A stretch of 14,752 nucleotides of DNA from Candidatus Woesearchaeota archaeon. GTDB taxonomy: Archaea; Nanobdellota; Nanobdellia; Woesearchaeales; GW2011-AR4. The DNA lies in assembly GCA_016185865.1 (NCBI GenBank), contig JACPMU010000057.1, forward strand, positions 1-14,752. The letters are read 5' to 3'. A program made the translations under genes and the position numbers. Below, piece after piece: positions 7,398 through 13,109 of this stretch. Each line of letters opens with the position of its first letter. The first letter of the stretch is position 1. The notes beneath the pieces were generated by a model. That model saw nothing but the letters and a program-made list of their open reading frames with translations, was not told the origin of the DNA and did not search any database.

Positions 7398-8318
7398 ATG
7401 CATCAGAAAATGCCTGTTAAAAAGAAAAATGTTGGAATGAGCCTGGCTGTTTGGATTATTATCATAGTTGTTTTAGCGGTTATTCTGTTCAAGGAGCCGT
7501 CAATCACAGGCAAAGTAATCCAGGAAAAAGAGGAGATATTCAGCGAAAACCTAAATCTGCAGGTGGATGAAAGCGGCGAATACAACTGGACTTTGAGGAA
7601 TCCCGGCAGCATAAAGTCCCTGAAGGTAAGCGGCAGCGTCACAAGCAACGGCACTGCAAAGGTTTATCTGGAAAAAGACGGCGAAAGAAAAGTTTTGTTT
7701 GACAGCACAAGGCAGCTTTTTGATGTCAATATCCATGTACTGCCTGAGTACAAAAAAGTGTTCCAGGGAGACGAGATACTTATAGAAAATTTATTATTTA
7801 ATCTGAGGGGCTTCGGAGCCGGCAATGTGAATGTAAGGTACTCAATAAAAGACTCCAAGGGAAATATCATAGCAGCTGAGGAGGAAATTGTGTTTATTGA
7901 GACTCAAGCCAAGTTCATCAGGACACTGGTCATACCTGCTGAGATAAAGGCAGGCACCTACACTGCTTTTGTCGAGGCTTATACAAACAGCACAATCCTT
8001 GGCTCTGGATCTGATACGTTTGAGATAATGTCAAAATACAAAACTCCGTCTATTGCTGAATTAAAGTACTATTTAATTGCGCTTGCAGCCATAGTCGCGC
8101 TTGTTATAGGATCTTTCATAGGAGCTTATGAGTACAAGAAAGCCAAGAAGAAAAAGGCAATTGTCGAAATAAGGGAAAAGGCTCCTTTGGCAAAGATATC
8201 CAAGCTGGAAGGGGAATTAAAGGCTTTGGAGTCTGCTTACAAGGCAGGATTCATATCCAAGGAATCCTATGAAAAAGATAAGAAAAGGATTGAAGGGATG
8301 ATTGGCAAAAATAAATGA
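7398..8318 (+). CDS. Two-TM surface protein with SHOCT-like cytoplasmic tail
   Basis: A 306-aa membrane protein of no named family. TM1 is residues 15-31 (SLAVWIIIIVVLAVILF), followed at once by EPSITGKVI. Residues about 45-215 form an outer, beta-rich region that starts with the same ESG-YNW--RNPGSIKSLK-SGS module as the broken gene upstream. This passes into an Ig/CARDB-like segment (VNVRYSIKDSKGNIIAAEEE, later KAGTYTAFVEAYTNST). TM2 is 224-244, then a Lys-rich stretch and a C-terminal helix pair (LKALESAYKAGFISKESYEKD) resembling a SHOCT domain. AGAGG at 7384-7388 lies 9 nt before ATG 7398; ATG 7410 is possible. It follows the frameshifted gene by 47 bp and is probably in the same operon as the tandem-HTH regulator. 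Function unknown. Confidence 0.8.
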   Translation: MHQKMPVKKKNVGMSLAVWIIIIVVLAVILFKEPSITGKVIQEKEEIFSENLNLQVDESGEYNWTLRNPGSIKSLKVSGSVTSNGTAKVYLEKDGERKVLFDSTRQLFDVNIHVLPEYKKVFQGDEILIENLLFNLRGFGAGNVNVRYSIKDSKGNIIAAEEEIVFIETQAKFIRTLVIPAEIKAGTYTAFVEAYTNSTILGSGSDTFEIMSKYKTPSIAELKYYLIALAAIVALVIGSFIGAYEYKKAKKKKAIVEIREKAPLAKISKLEGELKALESAYKAGFISKESYEKDKKRIEGMIGKNK

Positions 8319-8352
8319 CTGCATGTTAATTGGCTGTTTCCAAGAAGCAAAA

Positions 8353-8394
8353 TTTCTTAAATAGAAACTAATACCCAGCATTGTTTTGGGGGCA
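8353..8394 (+). promoter_or_regulatory. Promoter and ribosome-binding site of the small secreted protein
   Basis: TTTCTTAAATAG (8353-8364) is a TATA-like box with a predicted start near 8384. TGGGGGCA (8387-8394) then serves as the Shine-Dalgarno and decides the TTG start 5 nt later. Confidence 0.45.
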
Positions 8395-8399
8395 GTTTT

Positions 8400-8666
8400 T
8401 TGGCAAAAAAGGCAAATTTTCTAGCCATAGCAGCATTGCTTATATTCTTTATACTTATTGTCAATGCCTACTCTGAAGAGAAAGCAGGAGAAGATTTAGA
8501 AGGTTCTGCCAATGAAACTTTAGATTTGAACAATCCAGGCAGTGAAATTAATGGCAGTGCTGAAGCAGCCTCTAAGCAAAACGATGTTGAGAATATTCAA
8601 AATAATGAGAACAAGGGAAAAGCTGTTACAGCAAGTTTTGGGGTTTATTTGAATATAGTGGGCTAG
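8400..8666 (+). CDS. Small secreted protein, unknown function
   Basis: An 88-aa protein started by TTG at 8400, supported by the G-rich ribosome-binding site just upstream. Residues 1-23 are a signal peptide or anchor (KKANFLAIAALLIFFILIVNA). The rest is acidic and Asn/Glu/Ser-rich (NETLDLNNPGSEINGSAEAA) with several N-x-S/T glycosylation sequons, and it ends in a short hydrophobic tail, TASFGVYLNIVG. There is no recognisable domain. It is convergent with the winged-helix gene at 8685, and an ATTCGAATG word lies in the gap. It could be a linker-type remnant of a larger surface protein. Confidence 0.6.
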   Translation: MAKKANFLAIAALLIFFILIVNAYSEEKAGEDLEGSANETLDLNNPGSEINGSAEAASKQNDVENIQNNENKGKAVTASFGVYLNIVG

Positions 8667-8684
8667 GCTATTCGAATGAATATT

Positions 8685-9194
8685 TTAATTACCTTTGCTT
8701 TTGCCTGAATTCTCTTCATTCAAATGGCTGTCGTTGATTTTGGCAAGAGAATTTAAAATATTAGAAAAAACCGCAGAGTTTAGCATTATGCCGGAATGCG
8801 CAACCATGTTGCCAGCACCGTCTTCTTGCTGGGCCTGTATATTCACAAATTTTCCATAGTGGTTTTTTATTATGCTAAATTTGTAGGTGTAGTAATCATC
8901 TTTCACTTCAAGCCCTTTTAAAGCTGCAATGATTTCATTTGAATGGTAGACCTCAGTGTCGCCTCTGTCCATTTTAAAGCACATTCCTCTTGAAGCCAAT
9001 ATCTCCAGATGGTGCCAGATGGTGGCTCTGCCAAGGCATGTTGATTTTTCAATTTGGGAGACAGTTATGCCATTTTTGTTAAGGGTGAGGATATCCTTAA
9101 GCAGATTATGTATATATTCTGCTTTTTGATGGGAAGGCAAGGCTGAATAGGCGCTCTTTTCCAAAATGCCCTGCGGAAGATTAATTTTTAACAT
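8685..9194 (-). CDS. Winged-helix transcriptional regulator (copy A)
   Basis: A 169-aa regulator. Residues 43-66 (ITVSQIEKSTCLGRATIWHH) are a helix-turn-helix and the following EVYHSNE region is the wing, as in ArsR-like proteins, with no metal-binding Cys pair of the ArsR kind. The C-terminal part (about 102-153, FSIIKNHYGKFVNIQ then GIMLNS-V---ILNSLAKI) is beta-beta-helix-like and may be a dimerisation or PC4-like domain; that is a guess. It is a paralogue of the gene at 9323-9781, sharing INLP, LP, NLL, TIWHHLE and the GKF block. Its promoter carries CATTYGAATG words on both sides of the likely TATA element, so autoregulation is probable. Another such word lies inside its own coding region (8717-8726). 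Confidence 0.8.
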   Translation of the reverse strand: MLKINLPQGILEKSAYSALPSHQKAEYIHNLLKDILTLNKNGITVSQIEKSTCLGRATIWHHLEILASRGMCFKMDRGDTEVYHSNEIIAALKGLEVKDDYYTYKFSIIKNHYGKFVNIQAQQEDGAGNMVAHSGIMLNSAVFSNILNSLAKINDSHLNEENSGKSKGN

Positions 9195-9199
9195 TGTGT

Positions 9200-9253
9200 T
9201 ATTTGAATGCTGTTAAATGATTGTTCGAATGACCATACACCATCATTCAAATG
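9200..9253 (-). promoter_or_regulatory. Operator cluster upstream of winged-helix gene A
   Basis: Three matches to the CATTYGAATG word lie in the 128-bp gap before this gene: ATTTGAATG (9201-9209), GTTCGAATG (9223-9231) and, inverted, CATTCAAATG (9244-9253). A TATA-like ATTTAAC on the minus strand (about 9212-9218), roughly 22 nt before the ATG, sits between the first two words. A further ATTCGAATG is at 9311-9319, next to the stop of the upstream gene. Confidence 0.55.
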
Positions 9254-9322
9254 TTTATTGTTTTACTATCTTTTTTATTTTATTAAAGTCGTCTGTCAAA
9301 CTGTCAATTAATTCGAATGGCG

Positions 9323-9781
9323 CTATTTAAGCTTGCTCAGCGCCTTGGCTAAATCATCTGTTAGGTTAATGGGAATCATCACCCCTCTTGAAACTGCGTG
9401 CTGCCCCTGCCTGTTCTCCTTTTGCTCGTGTATGCATATAAACTTTCCTTTTGTGTTTTCAACCATGCTTATTGAGTAATGAATGCCGGCATGGTCATAA
9501 TCATTCAAATGGCTGCTTTTTCCAACCGGATAGAATACATCCACATTTCCATGTGATGCCTTGTAGATTTGGGCTGTGCAGCTAAGCACTTCCAAATGAT
9601 GCCATATTGTGGAGTAAGTCAGCCCAGCAGCCTCTTTTATCTGGGAAATGGTCAATCCTTCCGGATTAAGCTCAAGCACCTTTCTGAGCAGATTGCTGAG
9701 GTATTCCTCCTTCTCCTTAGCAGGCAATGTCTTGAAAGCCTCTTTCTGCAGCAGTTCCTTTGGCAGGTTAATTTGAGCCAT
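9323..9781 (-). CDS. Winged-helix transcriptional regulator (copy B)
   Basis: A 152-aa paralogue of the preceding regulator. INLPKELLQKEAFKTLPAKE opens the protein, the HTH is LTISQIKEAAGLTYSTIWHH (43-62) and the wing is GNVDVFYPVG (78-87). The C-terminal part has YSISMVENTKGKFICIHEQK and ends SRGVMIPINLTDDLAKALSKL, the same beta-beta-helix layout as copy A. The ATG at 9781 has one CATTTGAATG (9793-9802) between it and a TATA-like box, a natural self-repression site. It is divergent from the RHH-like gene at 9892. Another CATTTGAATG lies inside its coding region (9502-9511), encoding HLN at a position that does not correspond to the one in copy A. Confidence 0.82.
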   Translation of the reverse strand: MAQINLPKELLQKEAFKTLPAKEKEEYLSNLLRKVLELNPEGLTISQIKEAAGLTYSTIWHHLEVLSCTAQIYKASHGNVDVFYPVGKSSHLNDYDHAGIHYSISMVENTKGKFICIHEQKENRQGQHAVSRGVMIPINLTDDLAKALSKLK

Positions 9782-9792
9782 AATCTTAGCCT

Positions 9793-9815
9793 CATTTGAA
9801 TGGGTATAAATATTT
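9793..9815 (-). promoter_or_regulatory. Promoter/operator of winged-helix gene B
   Basis: On the minus strand a TATA-like AATATTTATACC is followed directly by CATTCAAATG (plus strand 9793-9802) and then, 11 nt on, the ATG. A repressor on this word would cover the transcription start region. Confidence 0.55.
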
Positions 9816-9891
9816 TTTGATATTGATAAAATATAACAGAGTAATCAAAAACAGAAAAATAAATATAGTAGTTATTAAAATTATAGTTATC

Positions 9892-10062
9892 ATGGCAGTC
9901 ACAACAATACCTGTGAGCAAGAAATTTCATGACTGGCTCAAGGGCAAAGGAATGAAAGGGGAGAGCTACGAGGATGTCATAAAGAAGCTGCTTAAGCCTG
10001 AATTCAAGCAGGAACTGGAAGAATCACAAGCATCTTCTGACGACGAGACAGAGCTTGTTTAG
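9892..10062 (+). CDS. Small antitoxin-like protein (orphan)
   Basis: A 56-aa protein starting MAVTTIPVSKKFHDWLKGKG and continuing MKGESYEDVIKKLL. The TTIPVS strand followed by a helix with G-K-GESYEDVIKKLL resembles the small archaeal antitoxin-like (VapB/DUF7557-type) proteins that usually carry a ribbon-helix-helix-like fold. The acidic tail (ESQASSDDETELV) is free. The frame is open back to 9796, but the upstream part is low-complexity; ATG 9892 has an AAATAAATATAG box about 29 nt before it, fitting a leaderless start. No toxin gene is next to it: downstream lies the noncoding repeat region. The family guess is moderate; DNA binding and antitoxin role are inferred. Confidence 0.65.
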   Translation: MAVTTIPVSKKFHDWLKGKGMKGESYEDVIKKLLKPEFKQELEESQASSDDETELV

Positions 10063-10122
10063 GCCTTTGATTTCACATTCTATGGAGCATATATAAATAA
10101 ATTAAAGTAGTTGCTTTTCCCA

Positions 10123-10215
10123 TAATTAATACCTATAAAATATATTTAAATACTTATATAATATATATTTTATTTGAATGAACATTTGAATGCTCATTTG
10201 AATGGATAGTTTTGA
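10123..10215 (+). repeat. Promoter-operator cassette, copy 1
   Basis: Positions 10123-10204 match copy 3 (11698-11779) with two mismatches in 82 bp, and 10151-10215 is identical to copy 2 (10899-10963) over 65 bp. The cassette holds TACCTATAAAATAT (10130-10143), TACTTATATAATAT (10151-10164, 21 bp on), then ATTTGAATG at 10172, 10184 and 10196, spaced 12 bp. The TATA-like words suggest a rightward promoter whose start region lies under the ATTTGAATG words, which are the same words found at the two winged-helix promoters. Confidence 0.75.
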
Positions 10216-10276
10216 GCAGTTTAGCAAAAGAATTTTTGGATTGGGCGCAAAGGCTGCAAGCAGCCTTTTTTTCTAA
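10202..10276 (+). CDS. Possible 24-aa peptide gene from cassette 1
   Basis: The ATG inside the third ATTTGAATG word opens a 24-codon frame, MDSFEQFSKRIFGLGAKAASS then LFF, ending TAA. The peptide would be amphipathic with a hydrophobic C-terminus. Its last codons coincide with a terminator-like hairpin, so the RNA rather than the peptide may matter. In copy 2 the same first four codons (MDSF) continue only to nine residues, and copy 3 gives MNKF then stop. Coding status is uncertain. Confidence 0.25.
   Translation: MDSFEQFSKRIFGLGAKAASSLFF
10249..10272 (+). terminator. Hairpin with T-tract downstream of cassette 1
   Basis: AAAGGCTG (10249-10256) and CAGCCTTT (10261-10268) form a perfect 8-bp stem with a CAAG loop, running into seven T residues (10266-10272). 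In archaea the T-tract itself suffices for termination. Together with the cassette this would bound a transcript of roughly 70-100 nt. Confidence 0.5.
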
Positions 10277-10877
10277 AGAAAAATAATAAAATTTTAAGGC
10301 AAAATGCTGAAATTTTAAAGAAAATCCTCCAAATTTCAGCAAGATTTCTGTTGTGAAAGCCTGAAAATTATGATATATGCTGTATTTTGTATAACAAGCA
10401 AAGCTGTTATAACTGCTGCAAAAATTATAATATTATAGACGGTATAATATGCATAACATTATGATAAGGCAATGCCAATTAAATATCATATAAGCAAAAT
10501 AAAATTTACAGTGAATGCAATGAATATCAGAGTATGTATCCAAAGAAGCTGTTATATTATTTACAATTATTAATCTGCTATAACAGCGACAGCAGCAATA
10601 AGAATAACAGTGAATGCACAAATCATTGAAATTGCAGCTCAGCGCAAAAATGCGTCTTTTTTGATGCAAACTCTGCAGCAAAATGCATTAAAATGTTCGC
10701 TTAATATTGAAAGATTCTGCGTACACTTAAGCATATGCCTTAGTGATCATTTTTGGCTGCTGAGCCTGCCTGCTGAGCATGCTGAAACCTGATTTTGGAG
10801 TAACTTCAAATACTTAAAGTCCATGCCTTGTCCAATAAAATAGCTTTATACAAAAGTTCGTATAAAATAATTATAAA
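10277..10877. ncRNA. Noncoding, hairpin-rich region after cassette 1 (candidate structured RNA)
   Basis: No convincing protein is encoded in about 600 bp. Perfect inverted repeats follow one another: TGCTGAAATTT (10305-10315) with 10331-10341, 11 bp; TATAAC/GTTATA (10390-10411) with an inner AGC/GCT; ATATTATA (10430-10437) with 10443-10450 around GACGG; GCTGTTATA (10548-10556) with 10579-10587; TTTATAC (10845-10851) with 10860-10866. Translations of either strand are Cys/His/Tyr-rich and unlike proteins. Orientation of a possible RNA is unknown, though the upstream cassette points rightward. It could also be decayed DNA. Confidence 0.35.
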
Positions 10878-10963
10878 TACTTATATAATATCTTTGATTA
10901 CTTATATAATATATATTTTATTTGAATGAACATTTGAATGCTCATTTGAATGGATAGTTTTGA
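10878..10963 (+). repeat. Promoter-operator cassette, copy 2
   Basis: TACTTATATAATAT occurs at 10878-10891 and again at 10899-10912, 21 bp apart. ATTTGAATG words follow at 10920, 10932 and 10944, spaced 12 bp. The segment 10899-10963 is identical to copy 1 over 65 bp, including GGATAGTTTTGA after the last word. The first TAC word here differs in sequence from copies 1 and 3, yet keeps the same spacing. Confidence 0.75.
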
Positions 10964-11697
10964 CAGGCTTGATGGATGAGTGCCAGAGCCTTCCAGCATG
11001 CAGCCTGAACTGCCGGATAATCTTTTATCATCCGGGCTGTAATGGCCTAAATTTTTGTGCTGTGTGAGCAAGAGTTAGCCATAATATCCTGAGCCAGAAA
11101 ACAAAAATTCTGGGTGCTGCATGGCTGCCTGTCCATATTGGCAGAAGTGTTAAATTTTTGCGCTGATAGTCACTATAATGATTATAACATAAAACAATAG
11201 GTATATTCATTACAATAGCATTGATAGTATTATTAATGCAAGAGGCATAGCCTATATAGTGACATAAATAAAGACAGTGAATATTATATATTATAGAAGT
11301 GCATTGGGTATTAATGCATGCTTTTAATATATCGTCAATAACTAACACATGAAAACAAAAAATTATGGTGAGTGTTATTCATAAGCTTAACATAGCAATG
11401 ATAATAAATATATCTTAACAAAGAGCTATAGCAGGTATGATTGCATGTTGTAAATGCATTCAGCATAATCAATATGTGTAAAAACAGTCATATAAAAACC
11501 GGCATGGTTAAGATGTTATCATGACTAATAACAAGGAAAACAATAATGAGAATCAGGGCAATTTATGTTGCTTAATCAAAAACAATGGCAAATATAACAA
11601 CACACACCTTACCACAACAAAAAGAAAGCTATAAGCAGTGAATAGTTTATTTAAGTTGCAGCCTTTGGCTTATTTACGGCTGCTGAAATTATATAAG
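10964..11697. ncRNA. Noncoding, hairpin-rich region after cassette 2 (candidate structured RNA)
   Basis: About 730 bp without a convincing gene. The first 200 bp are GC-richer and hairpin-rich: CCGGAT/ATCCGG near 11013-11035, CCAGAA (11094-11099) with TTCTGG (11108-11113), CTGCC (11125-11129) with GGCAG (11140-11144). AAATTTTTG[TC]GCTG occurs twice (about 11049 and 11152). Further on, GTCACTATA (about 11168) pairs with TATAGTGAC (about 11253), TAGAAG-TGCATT (11294-11305) with AATGCA-tg-CTTTTA (11313-11326), and GCAGCC (11658-11663) with GGCTGC (11678-11683). Primary sequence is unlike the region after cassette 1, but the size and style are similar. Function unknown. Confidence 0.35.
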
Positions 11698-11779
11698 TAA
11701 TTAATACCTATAAAATATATTTAAATACTTATATAATATATATTTTATTTGAATAAACATTTGAATGTTCATTTGAATG
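11698..11779 (+). repeat. Promoter-operator cassette, copy 3 (slightly decayed)
   Basis: This copy has TACCTATAAAATAT (11705-11718), then TACTTATATAATAT (11726-11739), again 21 bp apart. The ATTTGAATG words follow at 11747, 11759 and 11771, the first mutated to ATTTGAATA. After it comes ATGAATAAATTTTAG and a CCACTG/CAGTG hairpin (about 11801-11822) followed by A- and T-rich DNA. The cassette points towards the convergent toxin gene, so any transcript is short or antisense to it. Confidence 0.72.
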
Positions 11780-11833
11780 AATAAATTTTAGCACATTATG
11801 CCACTGTTTCTTTATGCAGTGCAAAAATTTTAA

Positions 11834-12352
11834 TTACTTTTTAATTCTGTCAAATAAATCCCAGAATTCAATCAACACTTTTGGGCTAAACCTATATTTT
11901 GAATTTTCCATTTCGTATATTAATTCTTTTATTTCAGTTTTATTAACTAAGTTGTTCTTATACGCAATCAATAAAGCTCTTAAAGATCCTATAGGTTTGA
12001 TTCCAAAAGCCTTTGCAGCCTCTCTTGCAGACACCTCATCTATTATAGCCTCTTTTTTCTCCAGCTGCAAAGCTAATGCAATAGTTTCTGCTTCTCCTAT
12101 ATCAATGTCATAAATTGCTTGGATCTTTTTAGCCTTACCTATAAATTTTTCAGTAAGAGCTATAACATCAATTTCCTTATTATCTATATGCTCTTTGATG
12201 ATAAAGGAGTCTCTTGAATTTTTCTTCATTCCATTTACCACAACTTCTTGATAAACCTCGTTTGTTATCTCAATATTGGCAAAAATCTTTTTTAGAATAC
12301 CTATTTTATTCAGTTTACCAAATATAATCAAAGGGGATGCGTTGATAATCAA
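11834..12352 (-). CDS. DUF3368 PIN-like toxin
   Basis: A 172-aa protein of the DUF3368 group of PIN-superfamily nucleases, the usual toxin partner of UPF0175 antitoxins. It starts IINASPLIIFGKL, has the acidic helix ITNEVYQEVV (E32, E36), then DIGEAETIALAL (E87, E89) and AIIDEVSAREAAKAFGI (D105). These are the expected acidic positions of a PIN active site. The start is TTG at 12352, which shares TTGA with the antitoxin's TGA stop, so translation is coupled and start-codon strength may limit toxin output. Target RNA is unknown. The gene is convergent with repeat cassette 3. Confidence 0.85.
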   Translation of the reverse strand: MIINASPLIIFGKLNKIGILKKIFANIEITNEVYQEVVVNGMKKNSRDSFIIKEHIDNKEIDVIALTEKFIGKAKKIQAIYDIDIGEAETIALALQLEKKEAIIDEVSAREAAKAFGIKPIGSLRALLIAYKNNLVNKTEIKELIYEMENSKYRFSPKVLIEFWDLFDRIKK

Positions 12353-12648
12353 ATCAAGCCCTCAAAATCTTCTCTTAATTCTTTAACGCCGTAATGAAAA
12401 TCTATCCCTTTTTGCACAAGAATATCCATAAATTGTGTTAGTGGAATATTTGCAATGCGTGCAGCTTTCCAAGCAGTTGCTTCATTATCCCTGAATTTTT
12501 TTAATGCAATATCTAATTTTTTTTCCATAATGCCCTTCTCCAGAACTTCCCTTAGCACGTTAGACTTGCTTTTTTTTTCTATTTTTGAAATTGCCTCTAT
12601 CTCTTCTAATTCTGGTTTATCAATCCTCACAGATACTGTTTCAGACAT
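12349..12648 (-). CDS. UPF0175-family antitoxin
   Basis: A 99-aa antitoxin. Residues 1-40 (SETVSVRIDKPELEEIEAIS and onward to VLREVLEKGI) form a ribbon-helix-helix-like DNA-binding unit. The remainder (LKKFRDNEATAWKAARIANI, then QKGIDFHYGVKELREDFEGL) is the UPF0175 region that contacts the toxin. I chose ATG 12648 rather than an in-frame TTG at 12669: the TATA box at 12682-12691 predicts transcription from about 12661, leaving GTGAGG as a close ribosome-binding site. It overlaps the downstream toxin by four bases. Likely represses its own operon through the palindrome at 12660-12669. Confidence 0.85.
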   Translation of the reverse strand: MSETVSVRIDKPELEEIEAISKIEKKSKSNVLREVLEKGIMEKKLDIALKKFRDNEATAWKAARIANIPLTQFMDILVQKGIDFHYGVKELREDFEGLI

Positions 12649-12659
12649 ATGCCTCACTA

Positions 12660-12691
12660 TTGTATACAAATGTGGTAACTTGTATATAAAC
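12660..12691 (-). promoter_or_regulatory. Toxin-antitoxin promoter with palindromic operator
   Basis: The minus strand has a TATA box GTTTATATAC (12682-12691). About 25 nt on is the perfect 10-bp palindrome TTGTATACAA (12660-12669), sitting on the expected transcription start. This is the arrangement expected for autorepression by an RHH antitoxin. Confidence 0.5.
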
Positions 12692-12748
12692 TTTTTGTTT
12701 TAGAACTAACCAAACTAGCAACAAAAATAGAAAACTTTAAATATTACT

Positions 12749-12817
12749 TACTTACAAGATATATAAATATGATGGTTAATAGTTATAATGCCGATTTTAT
12801 ATACTTACAAGATATAT
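12749..12817. repeat. Direct repeat TACTTACAAGATATAT
   Basis: The 16-bp word occurs at 12749-12764 and 12802-12817, and both are followed by AATAT within a base. A looser copy, TACTTACATAATAT, is at 12968-12981. These are variants of the TACTTATATAATAT word found in the cassettes and before the tandem-HTH gene. The rest of the 12670-13020 gap shows no gene. Confidence 0.55.
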
Positions 12818-13029
12818 TAATATTCATAAAATCATGCGCTAAATTTGGATTTGCAGTTCTGTTGTAGCTGATTCTTGTCTGTAAATTCAGGGGAGTTTAG
12901 CTGCCTTGATTTAGACATTGAGGGTAAAAATATGGCTGCATTAAGATACTTGTATTTTTTTTATAGATACTTACATAATATTTCTAAAAGATATATAATA
13001 TGTAATGATTATATTACTAGGTTACTTAA

Positions 13030-13105
13030 TACTTATTTAATAATTATTAATACTTATTTAATATAATAAATACTTATAAAATAAATAATTATACTTATAT
13101 AATAT
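13030..13105 (+). promoter_or_regulatory. Helically phased operator array before the second tandem-HTH gene
   Basis: Four copies of TACTTATWWAATAW start at 13030, 13051, 13071 and 13092, spaced 21, 20 and 21 bp, i.e. two helical turns. The last ends five bases before the ATG at 13110. The third (TATAAAATAA) is well placed as the TATA box of a leaderless message. A partial TACTTAATA precedes the array at 13023. Equal-face spacing is typical of co-operative binding by a multidomain regulator. Confidence 0.6.
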
Positions 13106-13109
13106 AAAT

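Noticed and set aside
11028..11348. Minus-strand open frame of 106 codons in the repeat region
   Set aside because: Translation is rich in Cys, His, Tyr and Ile with no domain pattern; it crosses several hairpins and has no promoter or ribosome-binding site. The same style of nonsense frame occurs at 10433-10681.
10172..11779. CRISPR array
   Set aside because: The repeated words are 9-14 bp at fixed 12- or 21-bp spacing, and the large units are 0.75-0.83 kb apart. There are no 20-50 bp spacers and no cas genes.
10123..11779. Insertion sequence or integron attachment sites
   Set aside because: No transposase or integrase is present, no target-site duplications or terminal inverted repeats are seen, and the cassettes look like promoters.
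11834..12352. Toxin inactivated by Asn in place of the first PIN aspartate (IINASPL)
   Set aside because: From memory, DUF3368 proteins often carry Asn at this site, and the other acidic residues are present, so this is not evidence of inactivation.
12875..13066. 63-codon plus-strand frame before the operator array
   Set aside because: The second half is low-complexity Tyr/Ile/Asn sequence read through the TAC-word repeats, with no start signals.
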